From assembly GCA_024741835.1 (NCBI GenBank), contig JAENRP010000154.1:36719-100718 (forward strand): a stretch of 64,000 nt of DNA, read 5' to 3'. Of the stretch, positions 36,022-47,837 are shown in pieces. Within the stretch, counting starts at the first letter, position 1; each line of letters opens with the position of its first letter. The notes under the pieces are model-generated. The model did not search any database and was not told where the DNA came from. It was given only the letters and a program-made list of their open reading frames with translations. This DNA comes from Diplocarpon mali (Eukaryota > Ascomycota > Leotiomycetes > Helotiales > Drepanopezizaceae). Both the position numbers and the translations under genes were made by a program.

Positions 36022-36764
36022 ATGGCCGGAGGAATCTCAGTTCGTGATGTTGATGTGAGTATACTTGATAGTACGGGTTGAAAGGGGCTAGAAAAATTCG
36101 AAACACGACCTAGATCGCATGCGCATTTCTATCTCGACCTCTCGAATACAATTATACAATTGAGCAGGAGCGAGGGGGTCGTGAAGACCTCTGCTGACGG
36201 AATAATGCTGATTCGATGGGTGCTTGCAGGCGCAAAAGTTCATTGAAGCATACTCGGCTTTCTTGAAGAGACAGGGAAAACTTCCCATCCCAGGTACAGA
36301 TGCGCCTTTCATTCCCATGCTCACACTCTCTTGCTAACCTCTCCCTCTTCTTAGGTTGGGTTGATACTGTCAAGACTGGTCCAGCAAAGGAGCTCCCACC
36401 TCAATCCATAGATTGGTTCTACGTTCGTGCTGCTTCGATCGCCCGCCACGTCTATCTCAGAAAGACTGTGGGTGTCGGACGTCTTCGCAAAGTTCACGGC
36501 TCCACCCGCAACCGTGGATCCCGCCCATCCCATCACGTCGATGCATCTGGCAGCGTAGACCGCAAGGTCATGCAAGCCCTCGAGAAGATTGGTGTCTTGG
36601 AGCAGGACGAGGAGAAGGGAGGCCGTCGCATCACACAAAGTGGGCAGCGTGACTTGGACCGTATCGCACAAACCACTGTCGAGGTGAGATGGGAGCTCTG
36701 ATAAACTTCAGAGAAAAGGCTAATCATGTCACAGGCTGATGAGAGCGAGGATGACGATGAGTAA
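36022..36764 (+). CDS. RPS19: 40S ribosomal protein S19 (eS19)
   Basis: Four exons (36022-36054, 36230-36293, 36355-36683, 36735-36764) give 151 residues. The sequence starts MAGGISVRDVD, continues FIEAYSAFLKRQGKLPIPGWVDTVKTG, then WFYVRAASIARHVYLRK, VGRLRKVHGSTRNRG and ITQSGQRDLDRIA, all landmarks of eS19. Tiny first and last exons and a long first intron (175 nt) are typical of fungal ribosomal protein genes. The C-terminus is acidic (ADESEDDDE). The protein is part of the small subunit head and is needed for late 18S rRNA maturation. Confidence 0.97.
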
Positions 36765-37905
36765 AATCTTTGCATTTCGGTCGTTTGGGAACAGGTCTTG
36801 CGGCATGGAAGCACGGTGTATTTGACAAAGAATAAAAAATCTTAAATCCAGAGCGCAACATCTCATATACCCGTACAAATCAACCTTCTGATCGACGGCT
36901 AAAACTCTGCTGATTTTTTCCCTCCGTACGCCCAGCTAGTCCCTACATTTCGACTTCAGGTCCGCTTTATTAAAAGCTACAGAAGCCATAGTATAGCCAA
37001 ATTTTAGCAGGTATAAACACCAGGTTATCCCAAAATACTAAATCTCTTGCCTGAAGAGTTGTAGGGATCATTGTAATGATCAGGTACGGAATGGAAGCCT
37101 CTCCAGGGAAGCAAACAACTACCCCTAACTATCCACGCCACGCTCCCTTGCTCGTGTCTCAGACAGCTGGGTTTCTCCGTCCTATTCATGGCCTCTACTC
37201 TATCTCCCAGTTCCAGGAGCAATACTCGCTCACTGCCCTATACAGATACAGAAGCCGATGACAGCGTCCAAAATAATGAGCGCTACTTCAAAGATTCGAG
37301 TACGACGCTTTCGTTCCCCTCTTCACTCGGGAAATCTGACAAGCATCCTGAAATCCATGACAATGATCAAGTATGATCTCAAGTGTGCATCCTGAGAAGT
37401 TACCAGCTTCGAAATTTCGGGAAGGCATACATGCTGAGGCCAATTTGACCTGTCCTTCACGAGTAAGTCACTTTCTCCATGGCCCTTGACTTCGCATCTA
37501 ACGGTTATAGCGCCAGCCTCGTTACTATGAGCTTGATTCTTAACTTCTTCCAACGCCTTTACACTTCACAATTCACGTTTACTACCTCTTGCAATAACAA
37601 GCCTGAGCTCATACGCCAGAGTTAAATCACTGCTGCCTTGCTACTCCTGGTAGAGGTTCCAATTCTTGAACTCCGCCGATTTCATGCCAGCAGTTGTTTA
37701 ACACACACTTGACGCGTCGCGTCACACCTTCCGTGGCGTCCTACGTTATTGCGTCAGCCAATTTCTCAACAGACAAAATAACGCGACCTCACCTGACACC
37801 TCTTCTCGCGCACGTCAACGCTCAATACTTCAATATCATAGCCACGTCTTGCTTGCTCCCTTACTTTCCTTGTGGCTCGTCAATAGGTCAACCGTAAAAT
37901 TCAAG
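36765..37905. other. intergenic
   Basis: 1.1 kb. One short frame at 37188-37376 (62 codons, Ser/Asp-rich, followed by a GTATGA) could be a first exon of an unrecognised gene, but nothing supports it further. Confidence 0.35.
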
Positions 37906-39562
37906 ATGCTACCTCGCAAGAGTAAGAAGAATCATGCAGACGCCCGATCCAAGAAGCGCATCAATGTCACTATCAATCTTGATTCTGACTGCGAGTCGGA
38001 CTATAATCCTGCACATACCTCTGCTCCAGCCTCGAAAGTCATCCGCATACCAAAACCAAAGAAGAAGAAACATGACAAGTCCAAGCAGCCAACGCTTCCA
38101 AAGCCAACTGTCTCTGATGAAGTTACGGGATTTGATGAAAATGAGCAAGCCATTGGAGACCAGACAGTTCAGAAGGGGAACTTAAAGAAGCCCTCGGCTC
38201 TAGATGTGCGCAAGGAGAAGGAAGTACTCTTGGCGCTCCAAAACACCGCAGCTATTTTGACCTCGCTTGGAAGCAAAGCTGAGGTTGAGAGGATCCTAAA
38301 ATTGTCTGGGTCTCGAAACAACGAGACACTCCAAGGTTACCGAGATACCTTTGCAACTTTCTTTTCTCCAGCTTCTTTGACTCACGGCAGTCCAGGTGAA
38401 GTACCAAGCACGATACACCTTTACGATAAATACTTCGCTTATCAAGGCCCTTGTAAGCAGCTCTATATTATGCGTCCGGTCGACGTCATCCAAGGCAATG
38501 TCAAGCTCACCCGAAAAAAAGTTGCCGGTTTTATAAAGGACAAAAGCTCTAACTTCCCTTTGAAATACGCCTTACCTGGCTGGGTCACTTGCCATGAATA
38601 TCATCCCAAGGTTCTCGATTCTGGCTTTTGGACTGAGGAGGTTCAACGCTGGGGCGAGTTCCATAACCACAATTTCCCTAGCCATCCCTACGAAATGACC
38701 CATCTTAAGCCCAAGGGTCATGCGAGTGCCAGTCACGTCGAGATTCGGTTAATGTTATGGTATGCTTGTGAGAGGCTGAAGGAGCTCCAAAAGGTTGAGA
38801 AGCCAATTCGGGCTTTGCTTGGTGAGGTGCGCGAAACTATTGCTCTTTTCTGAATAGCTGCTGATTAGTAGATAGCTCTGGCGTCTCCGCGACTACAATC
38901 AAAAGGCAGAGGCCGAGATATTCTTAACAAGGCCTCCTTGCGAGCCCTGCTTGGAAATAATAAAGCTCATTGAAGAATACACGCGGATCACCTTTCATAT
39001 CCGTCATATGCCCAACCTGGGTGAGCTCCAACCAATCAAAAAGAATGGCTGGGTTACATTTGATAGATACGCCCCGAATCCAGAGGACGAGGAAAAGGAG
39101 GAGCCGATTCAGGTAGTAGAGGAAGAGATCGTCCAGAAGAGCAAACGCTCTTCTACCATGGAAGTGATCATCCAATCAAAACCAGCACCTCTGCTTTCTA
39201 CATCTTTTCAACAGATACACGAGAGAGAAATCTCAACTATCACGAAAACTTCCACCAAAGCGCCGAAATCCATGCTCATATCGTCCAGCTCTCAAAACCG
39301 GCCCGATCTTTCCGAATCTGAAGAATCCGATTACCAGCCACAGAGCAGTAAACCAAAGAAGTTGAAGCCCGTCAAGGCTAGGAAGCGCCCAAGCATCCAG
39401 CAGTACGGTCTTCCCATGCCAGATGATAGCCCCTTTTCGGCCCAAGCTCGCAAGCAAGCTGAGCTATTGAGAGGCGAGAAGAAGATGAAGAAGAAGAGAG
39501 CCCGCGAGTCGGAGGTCTCGTCGATGTGCTCCAAAAAGTCTCGGCACACCAAATTTCATTGA
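37906..39562 (+). CDS. basic, probably nuclear protein with zinc-deaminase-like motifs
   Basis: Two exons (37906-38826, 38876-39562; 49-nt intron) give 535 residues. Residues 1-80 are Lys/Pro-rich with several basic clusters (KKHAD-like, KPKKKKHDK) that look like nuclear localisation signals. The middle contains SHVEIRLMLWYACERL (His277, Glu279) and, after the intron, LTRPPCEPCLEIIKLIEE (Cys329, Cys332): the HxE plus PCxxC pattern of the cytidine-deaminase superfamily zinc site, with correct helix-like contexts. The C-terminal 150 residues are disordered, basic and Ser-rich (KPKKLKPVKARKRPS, GEKKMKKKRARE). The intron donor GTGCGC is weak, but the join is in phase and places both motifs in one frame. 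Substrate is unknown; free nucleoside, tRNA or DNA/RNA are all possible. I infer nuclear location. Confidence 0.7.
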
Positions 39563-41770
39563 GAGGCCCCTAAATGGCTAAGACGATGATGTACTTTGAA
39601 GCTCTCCTATAGAAATAGGGGACGAGACAATGTATGGAGAGATTTGCTCTTCAAGTACCAGCGGAAATGATTTGTTTAGTAGTTTTGCTTTCGAAATAGA
39701 TCGCTGCTTTATCGTCCGAGCCGGGAGGATACCACGGGGGGGTGTAACAGGGGATGGGTGGAAATCAGTCGTCGACATGGTACGGGATGATCGAAAATCA
39801 AGGTAAGGGATTTGACGACTGGTTTTCTGGTCGCCTTAATTTGGGTAGGCATATCGAAGGGAGAGACGTTGGCGCTTGTCACTCTGGAGGGATTATGTGC
39901 TCAGGCTTTAGATGAGTATTGCGTCGGTCTGTGCGGCGACTTTGGGGGAATAAGTGCAAAGCACGTCTACACGGATGCCCGTCTTCTCCACGTAGGTGGT
40001 GCGCATCTTTTGAGAACAGAAGTGACAGGGACGGCATTAGCGATAGGTACATATGTGTAAGAGGAGTTCTACATAACACAATACTTATGATTTCATCCGT
40101 GAGCCCACAATCTATCCAGTTCCAATATTAACCATCCGTTTTCCCCTTTCTGACTTTGCGAGAAGACAGGCTGTGGGAGGAAGTAGGAAAACGATTCGAC
40201 CGAAAAAGACGGGAGCCTGCTTCGCTGCGCCGACCCAAGTAACAGGACCTGTAGACATGTACACTGGCCATCACCAACGATACAGCACATTCTTTGATCG
40301 TAGATGCAAAATACTAGGAGCAGCGGCTCGCAGCCAGGTAAGTATCCACACCAGAGCACAAGGGGTTCGTCCGGATACTGGGAGTGGTGCGTGACGGGAG
40401 GCAGTGCTTGGAGAAGCGTGAATTCCTCGTGACGACGAGAGAACACACAAGTCGAGCTCTCCGGCCACGTCGACGGGCTCGCAAGTCATGCTCGACTCTC
40501 AACCCAAACCTGGAGCATGAGATTGGTATGTGAGAAGCCAGCAGCTGAGACGACGTCGAGAACAGAGAGCTAGAGGAAGCTGGGTGCTTGCGTCAATCGA
40601 CGTCGAGTCTCAAGCATCCGCCAGCCCGCCAGCCCGCCGGTGAGAGGGGACCGACCCGTCTAGCAGAAAGCTTACCACGTCTCAGCCAAACCTTCGTCTG
40701 CTCCCCGCCAGGGCCCGTCAGAGCCAAACGGTTTTAGCCGTCGAGCCCATGTTGCTCTCGTCGCCAGCTCGCGTTGTAGAGGTCCAGAACCAACTGCGGT
40801 CATTTGGAGACGTGATGCGAGCCCTCGAGAAAGGACAAGGCCAGGCCTGACCAAGCCCAAGGCGTGGCGAGATCTCTCCAACTCTCTCGTCGAGGGACGA
40901 ATGCAGTGACTTGCGGCTCCGCGTATCTCCTACCTCGACACCCAAGGGACACAGCACATGGCACAAGCACGTCGCCACCTCGCTACGATAATGCTGGGAG
41001 GAGGTTATCTGCTACGCTGCGTACTTCTTCCGCCGAGTCGGCCCCCCCTCTGTCTTCATAGACAATTCGGGACGGGTGGCATACAGGAGGAATGCTGATC
41101 TGCTTAGCTCGACCAAACGCCGATCCAGGTGTCCATCGCCGTTCAAACGATTGCAGAAAACACAACCGTTTCAAAGGCCCGCGAGCCCTCGGCCCCAACA
41201 GCATCCCACGAGCACACCAGGATCGTCCAGGCCGTTATCCATCTCCAAATAGAGCTCGGATCCAGCCAAGACGGGACAACCTGATACACTCTCGCGGTGG
41301 GCGCTGAAACGGAAGCCCTGACCACCAGCCTCTCCCTCTCCCTCCCCGTCTTCAACCTTCTCGTCTCCGGCCTCAGGACGTGCAGCCTCCGTCAAACCCA
41401 GACCGAAAAGCTCACCCAATGGAATCATGGGCTTTGACGACATGGATTTTGCATCAGGACGTGATGCGGACCCGCCTTGGGTCTACGTAGCCTGGGCCAG
41501 GATCGAGGAAGACTCCATGAGCATGACCCTTAACCCAGCTTGTATCATGGTCTATCGTGGGCAACCAGCGCTCTCTTCCCCACGGCACAGACAGACCTTC
41601 ATGAGCTAGGACGCCGTCGTGCACGGGGTGGGCGGGGCGGACGTGCCTCGACCGTGATATATTATCACTTCGAGATATCTCCCGTCGGTGTCGAGGAACG
41701 TCGCAGTGCTCGATTTCGCCCGGGAAAAAGAGAGAAAAAGAAAAAAGGGCACAAGCAAGACAAGACAACA
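39563..41770. other. 2.2-kb intergenic stretch
   Basis: No recognisable gene. The GC content rises from about 40 kb onward. A small CCGCCAGC-type tandem is near 40620-40642. Open frames on both strands are Arg/Ser/Pro-rich chance frames. Confidence 0.4.
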
Positions 41771-43332
41771 ATGTCAGACATCAGCCATGTGCAGCGCAAT
41801 GACGTCTCCCGATACCACAAGGAGCGCCGGAAGATATCCCGGGCGGGATGTCTGGTCTGCAAGAGGAGAAAGATCAAGGTAATCACAGGGCCCCTGTTTC
41901 CACGACTGCTCGCAGCGGCTAATGTCGAATGCCACGAGCACAGTGTGGAGAGGAAAAGCCTTCCTGTCTGAACTGCATCAAGCACTCCGTGTCCTGCAAG
42001 TACCAGTTTCCAACGACATCCTTCCGGGCCGAGAGATACTCGGCCAAGTCTCCCGGCAGCAGCAGCGACGACGACCTGCACGCGCCGAACCCTCCGATGT
42101 TCAGTACGATCTCGCTGAACACGGTGAACGCAACGCAGATCCCCAACTTCCGCGTTTTCGATCTGGAGCTGCTCCATACCTTTACCAACTTCACGTGCCT
42201 CTCCTTTTCACATCGGCCCGCCAAGCGAGCCCTCTGGCGGGTGCAGGCACCCAAGATGGGCTTCTCCAACTTGTTCGTGATGCGGGGCCTGCTCGCCGTC
42301 ACGGCTCTGCATCTAGGGATTATCCACCATAAGAGAGACGAGCAGAAGGTCTACCTTCAATACGCAGCAAACATGTACGAGATGGGCCTCCAAGAAGCGG
42401 CCAAGGAGCTGCCGCAGATCACCCCCGACAACGCAACGGCCTTGTTTCTCTTCGAAGCCTTCAGCTACATGTATACGTTGGGCCGGCCCAGGCCCGAGAA
42501 GCCAGGCATCTGCGCCGAGTACGAGGTCTTCTCTTCCTATGGAGGTATCAATGTCATCCACGATAGCTCGTCGCAGGCCCTCCAGAGCGGGCCGTTGGGA
42601 CCGCTGATCAGACTGGGGGAGGAGAGACCGAGGGAGTTGCTCGGGACAGCGGGCATCTATCTGGAGAATCTTCGCCGCCTGGTTCTGCAGAATGCCCGGG
42701 ACAGCTACGAGAGCCACCTGTTCTCCCACGTTATCGATGAGCTGGAGAAGCCATACATCGTCATGGCCCAGTCCCAAAGCAACAAGTGGGAGCCGAACCA
42801 CGTCTTCGCCTGGCTCTTCGGGATGCGCGACGGGTTCAGCAAGCTGATGAAGGAGCCCCGGCAGGAGGCCTTGGTGATCTTCGCCTTCGGCTGCGTGCTC
42901 TTCAAGAGGCTGGACTCCTTCTGGTGGTTGGAGGGATGGGCCGAGCGTTTGATCTCTCAGGTCAGCACATCCCGCCCCAGCAGAAGCCGCGCACCTGGGA
43001 GGCGGGGGAGCAGACTCTTTGCCATGCTGCCGCGCCTCCTGGGGGCCACGCCGAGCTGTCAAGACTAACCTCCCTAGGTGTACGAGTCGCTCGATACCGA
43101 ACACCGGGCCTGGATCCAGTGGCCTCTGGAACAGATCGGATGGTCTCCACCAGAGCCGGTCCGCAGCAGCCATCCCCTCGCCGCCCCCGCGACCCAGGAG
43201 CCTTCTTGCTGGCGGACGTTCGCCCCGGAGGCCGCGCCGGCAGAGATGAGTCTGGGCAGGAGAGCGAGCAGCGGGAGCCCGCCAACGCTGCCACTCCCCG
43301 GGACCATGTTTGCGCAATGCCAACCCAGGTAA
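41771..43332 (+). CDS. Zn2Cys6 transcription factor (sterol-uptake-control type)
   Basis: Three exons (41771-41878, 41944-42960, 43078-43332) give 459 residues. The zinc cluster is Cys27-x2-Cys30-x6-Cys37-x6-Cys44-x2-Cys47-x6-Cys54. Intron 1 falls exactly before the third cysteine; acceptor choice at 41943 is forced by the cluster spacing and frame. The middle shows the fungal_trans_2-like features of Upc2/Ecm22-type regulators: LELLHTFTNFTCLSF, FVMRGLLAVTALHLG, ATALFLFEAFSYMYTLGRP, and near the end EHRAWIQWPLEQIGW. This architecture (short N-terminal zinc cluster, 400-460 residues) is common for sterol-regulator-like factors, but many paralogues have other targets, so the regulon cannot be told. 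The last 60 residues are Pro/Ser-rich and less certain. Confidence 0.88.
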
Positions 43333-44202
43333 TGATGGCGACCCGGACAGCATGGAACGGCTCGTCGCACCACCGGAGACCAGCCACCCCCCCCTGACAC
43401 CTCCGATCCCACGAGGATCTTCCGCCCAGCAAAGACACGTGCCAGCTAACGGACCCGCACCGCCGACGCAGAGCTGGATGGGAGGCGAGGACGCGCAGGG
43501 GACACGCTCGCTTGAAGCATGTCTCGAGTGTCTGGCGGAGCATCGCAGAGGCGCGCTCTGGACGCGGGGACCCTGCATCGCGCCACCCGCGAAAAACGCC
43601 GAAGCGGCCGGAGCTCCCCAGAAATGAGATCCCCTCGTACAGGACACCGCGGAGGGCCGAGAGAGTCGCCTCCGCCCTCGCCGAATCTTGAGAGATGGAA
43701 TGCATGAGCTCGGAGGGGCGTGAGAGTCGAGACGACCGGCAGCGCCCTTCTCGATCCCAGCCGGAACACCCCCAGCACTTGCCCGCGAGCTCTCATCCAG
43801 ACCTCTTGCTCACCGAGGCGCCATCGGAACCTGCCTCTGGGACGTCACGGGTTACCATAATCAGATTCCAGCGTTTGTACATGTCATGTAATGAAAGCAC
43901 AATCCGCATCATGTAAATGCCATCTCACATCCCTGCTGACCCGGTCATCTCAGGGGAAGGCAAATGAATGACACCCAATCATCATCGGACATAACTTCAC
44001 GTTGACATGAAGGTTCCCCCAGCCTCGAAACGCCTCGGTGCACAAGGTGCCCTTTTGGAAATACAGCTAGTGCGAGCCTCACTCTCCCGTCTGCGTAGTC
44101 GCGTACCCCTCTGGTCCACCCCACCCAAGTCCGGGTGCTAGCAAGGCCAGGACACATGTTCCCCCTTCCGCCATCTGGAATCCGTCTCTCCCAATTTGTC
44201 TC
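43333..44202. other. intergenic, convergent 3' ends
   Basis: 870 bases, GC-rich, between the transcription factor and GT15 genes. Nothing recognised. Confidence 0.4.
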
Positions 44203-45917
44203 TCAGGGGCTAGCCCAGCCACCGGCAACATCCACCCACTCTGCTAAGCACGAGCCTTGCTTGCCCTCCACATCCACAATGTCGGTATCACATCGGCATC
44301 GGCACCCTACGCCATTCTCCTTGACGGCGTCCCACGAATCCCAGTACTCGTCTTCTTCCCGTCGTTTCTTCTCGTCCAAGGTGGTCAGTTCCAGGAACGG
44401 CGAGCGGGGCATTTGGCGCGCGGGCGCGTTCGCAGGGCAGTGCTGAATCGTGGTATGCCTGTAACCAAAGTCCCGGAAGTAGTGGATGTCACGAGGAGCA
44501 AGGAGAGCGCCGGCTGCCAGAGAGTGGATCGGTGCATCCCCCCACTGGTAAACGGTCAGCAAACCGTTGAGCACATTTTCGGGGAAGAGCTTACTCGCTC
44601 CATCCAGAATCCTCCACTGCGATCCATCATCTGGAAGAAATCCTCATACTCCTTGCTCCTAAACCAACTGAGTCTTGCAATCTCGAAATTCGACCAGAAA
44701 TGACACATATTGTACTTTTCGCCTTCCATGGAATCTGGGTCAATGTCTGGCAAGGAGGCATGGGATGGGTCGCCGCGAAGAATCTCTTCTGGGAGTGAGT
44801 TCTTGGCGTCCTCTTCCGGAGTCTCCTTCGGCTCTTCGGGCTGAGGCTCGACAAACATCTCCCATAGACCCTGGGAGGTCAGGTTCTTGATCCTCTTGTA
44901 GGCAGATGCGTATCTGAAGATGTTGGGCACAGTCTCCTTTAGTTCCTTGACCGCAATCGTGAATCCGTAAGTCTTGTTCGTCTCGATCATCTTTAGGAAC
45001 GGGTCACTACTCTTGTCAGTCGAGGCCCAATATGCCAGGAAGAAGAGACAAACTATGTAATATCGCAGAAGTATTTGATCTCTGGCTCGAGACGCCAGTA
45101 CCACTCATACTTCTGCAAAAGCTCGTGCTTGTAGAAGAACCTATCCCACATCAGCAGTCGATCTCACCTGGCAGACCGGAGCACATACCCCGAGTAGAAT
45201 CTGCACATGGCGTGATAACTCTCCATTCCACCGTACATGATCGCAGCGTCTCCCTGTTTGGCGATACCCTCCTTGGCAACCTTGGGATCGATCCAATCCG
45301 GGAAGCCCCAACTCGCAGGGTCGATAGTGCCAAACTCCACGCTACCACTGGTATAGTTCTGTATCGTCTCTTTGAATGTCGAATTGAATTCCGCATCATT
45401 GAGGAACACGTAAGGGTAGTGGTACCACCTGTTGAAATGCCTCTCGATGGACTTGACGGATTGGATAACACCATCCAACTCCTTATTTCGGGCCAGGACC
45501 ACAAACGCCGCATTCGCTCTCGGTTTCGCGGTATCGGGCTCTAGACATCCTGTCGCGAAGACTTTGTCATGTTCTTCGCTGATTTTCCTGTTGACAGTTC
45601 CGTTAGTCCACCGCCCAGCCTCAGCACGGAGGAGGTCTGCATTACCTGATAGCTGGCGGTGCTCCAGCGGGCCTTAATATACCGACGCCTGATTTCGGAT
45701 GCCGGACAAACAGCACCAGTATCAACACAACAACGATGCACGGAAACAGGAGAACAACGCCGAGGGGTATGGAAATGCTAGAATTGCCCTTGAGTCGCAG
45801 CGGCCGCCGAAAGAAGGCCAATCTGGAGCCTGGCTTCTCCTTGGTCTTGACCTCGTCGAGCGAGGGCAGTGGCGGCGACGTAGGTATCCGCTTGAGAACT
45901 CTCTGTACGAACCCCAT
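44203..45917 (-). CDS. GT15 alpha-1,2-mannosyltransferase (Kre2/Mnt1/Ktr family)
   Basis: Five exons (45917-45646, 45587-45189, 45140-45054, 45006-44595, 44544-44203) give 503 residues. It is a type II Golgi protein: cytoplasmic basic N-terminus, membrane anchor near residues 48-72 (ISIPLGVVLLFPCIVVVLILVLFV), then the catalytic domain: AAFVVLARNKELDGVIQSV, FNRWYHYPYVFLND, MCRFYSGFFYKHELLQKYEWYWRLEPEIKYFCDITYDPF, YNMCHFWSNFEIARL (the SNFE glutamate is the proposed catalytic residue), [34 protein letters not shown] and a C-terminal Cys-rich CRCRCDTDIVDVEGKQGSC. Intron 3 uses a GTTTGT donor. It transfers mannose from GDP-mannose to O- and N-linked glycans for cell-wall mannoprotein. Confidence 0.95.
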
Positions 45918-46922
45918 TTTGGCGGGCAGTCTTCGTGAATCGTTAGGAAAAGGTTCGTTACACGGGCGGTCTTTGCCCCAAGTCCAAGTCGCTGCGTGAC
46001 TTCGCAGGCCGTCGTGGTATTACAATAGGTGATCCGAAGCGCGGGTCTGAATCGGAGGAGTTGCGGAAGTATTGGACGGGGGCCTTATCGGCTGCTCTGG
46101 ACAACGCTCGTAACGAATGGATGGAGGAGATGTCCTCTGGCGAGAAACGGTCTGCGATGACGCGTCCGGCGTAGAGCTCGTCTAGAGCACGCCGCGGGGG
46201 GAGAGGAACGAGGACAATCTAGCTCATTCGATGGCAGTCGACAGAGATCTCGTCGGCGATGACCAGGACAGCGAGTTTCGTAGTTGTCAGCACAGAGGCC
46301 CGGCCAGGATCGTTCGCGATAGGAGGCGCTTTACTCAGTCCGATTCGGCTAAAAATATGGCTTGGCAGCTTGCCCCTGTCGTACCGCAGCGTCAATGCAA
46401 CTCCACACCACTCCACTCCACTCAACTCAATATTGTGACTGTATTGCTTGACGAGCCGGAGTCAAGAGCTACAAATTGCTCGGAAGGAATCGCACGTACT
46501 TGCGGATCATCGGGGCGTAGCAACGGGCGAGCCTGACGTTGCTGCACACTGGTCCGCTCAACCGCAACCAATCCAGTGCTATTTGCCCGAGATCAGAAGC
46601 CACACACTACGCTCTCGAACCGTCCAAGCTGAACACCAGGCCATAATTTTCTCGCTCTCAGATGAGGGCTCGGTCTCCGAATCTTGTGTTCAAACCGATA
46701 TCAAGCACGAGATTCCGTAGCGCGCCAGAGTTGACCGCTGCTGAGAAGCCGATCTGACCTGCCAGGCCCTATCTTCGAAAGTCTCGGCAGCTTGATTGCC
46801 ATACCTTACCCAAGTTCAAACCGATAGCCGAGAACCCCTTAACTCAACTAGGGGCATCTACTCTCCAGCCTCGGATTCCCGACGTCACCCCTCCCCAAGA
46901 CCCGGGCAGGAGAGTCAGCGAC
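45918..46922. promoter_or_regulatory. divergent intergenic region between GT15 and DUF4604 genes
   Basis: About 1 kb between two divergent starts. A short CCACTCCACTCCACT-like repeat is near 46405-46420. Open frames are short and motif-free. Confidence 0.35.
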
Positions 46923-47402
46923 ATGTCCAAGATAACCTCCAAGAACCTGCATTACGACGACTCCCTGCCGCCGTTCCTCGCGCGCCTCAGAGCAAACAAT
47001 GCCGGCGACGGCAGACACGAGTACGCGGTAGCCCGGCCTAAGAGAGCGCGGACCGCCGAGGACGAGGCAGAGGACGAGCCGGTGTATTTCGATGAAGGCA
47101 GTGGAGAGACGCTAACGAAGAGTGAGTGGGAGGCGCGCGAGGCGGGGGCCGAAGATGGCGAGGGAGAGAAGCCTGAAGGTGAGGAGGGCAAGGAAGGGAA
47201 GGAAAAGATTGCTGCTATCGGAGCTGGCAAGAAGAGGAAGGCTGGCAAGGTTGTGGGAAGAGACGCTGCGGATGAACCTGTTTCTCCGCACAAGGTTGCG
47301 ACTGAGAAGCCTTCGAGTACTCCAGGTAGAAAGAAGAGCGAGAAGGGGAAAATTGCAAAGAACGCGAAGAAGATCAAGCTCAGCTTTGGGGACGATGAAT
47401 AA
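46923..47402 (+). CDS. DUF4604 domain protein
   Basis: A single exon of 159 residues. The N-terminus MSKITSKNLHYDDSLPPFLARLRAN matches the start of the DUF4604 family (a YD-x-PPFL-x-LR block), followed by an acidic EDEPVYF segment, TLTKSEWEA, and a Lys/Glu-rich low-complexity tail ending KKIKLSFGDDE. The conserved ends flanking a variable charged middle fit the family, found in fungi and animals with no assigned function. The many Lys/Arg clusters suggest a nuclear location, which is inference only. The start is the first ATG and fits the conserved N-terminus. Confidence 0.85.
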   Translation: MSKITSKNLHYDDSLPPFLARLRANNAGDGRHEYAVARPKRARTAEDEAEDEPVYFDEGSGETLTKSEWEAREAGAEDGEGEKPEGEEGKEGKEKIAAIGAGKKRKAGKVVGRDAADEPVSPHKVATEKPSSTPGRKKSEKGKIAKNAKKIKLSFGDDE

Positions 47403-47837
47403 GCCATGTCATGATCTGCGTCTGGGCGTTGAAAATGGGTTTCCAGGGTATCAGAGTACTGTTGCTTTGGTGGTAATTTGCTTCTAGATACCCCCCTGTG
47501 GAATGCGTGGATGGCACGAAAGTAATGGATTTCAATGCCGACGCCATTTGCCTCCGCGATCATTCAACCATACGTATGAAGCTCACGGCCGCGTGCTAGT
47601 GTAAATACATCTGATCGTGACCCACGGCATAACCATCACCTTTGGACGCCAACCAGTAAGATATCATAAGGGAATTCGAAAATGGCAAGGCAACACCCAT
47701 ACGCCTGTCGGAGCCTGTGAAATAAGACAGAGCTGAGCCCCATGCATCAACCTGCCATGCCCAATATGCAAACTCGAGTAAGAAATGCGATGAACGAGAT
47801 TGGGCATAAGAACCGGCGAAACTTGCACCATCCTCGG
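47403..47837. other. intergenic, convergent 3' ends
   Basis: 435 bases between convergent DUF4604 and TAF14 genes; nothing recognised. Confidence 0.4.

Noticed and set aside
42313..43647. Long open frame (444 codons) on the minus strand opposite the zinc-cluster gene
   Set aside because: It mirrors a GC-rich gene with strong codon bias on the plus strand; its translation is Arg/Gly/Pro-rich with no motif, while the plus strand has a clear Zn2Cys6 cluster.
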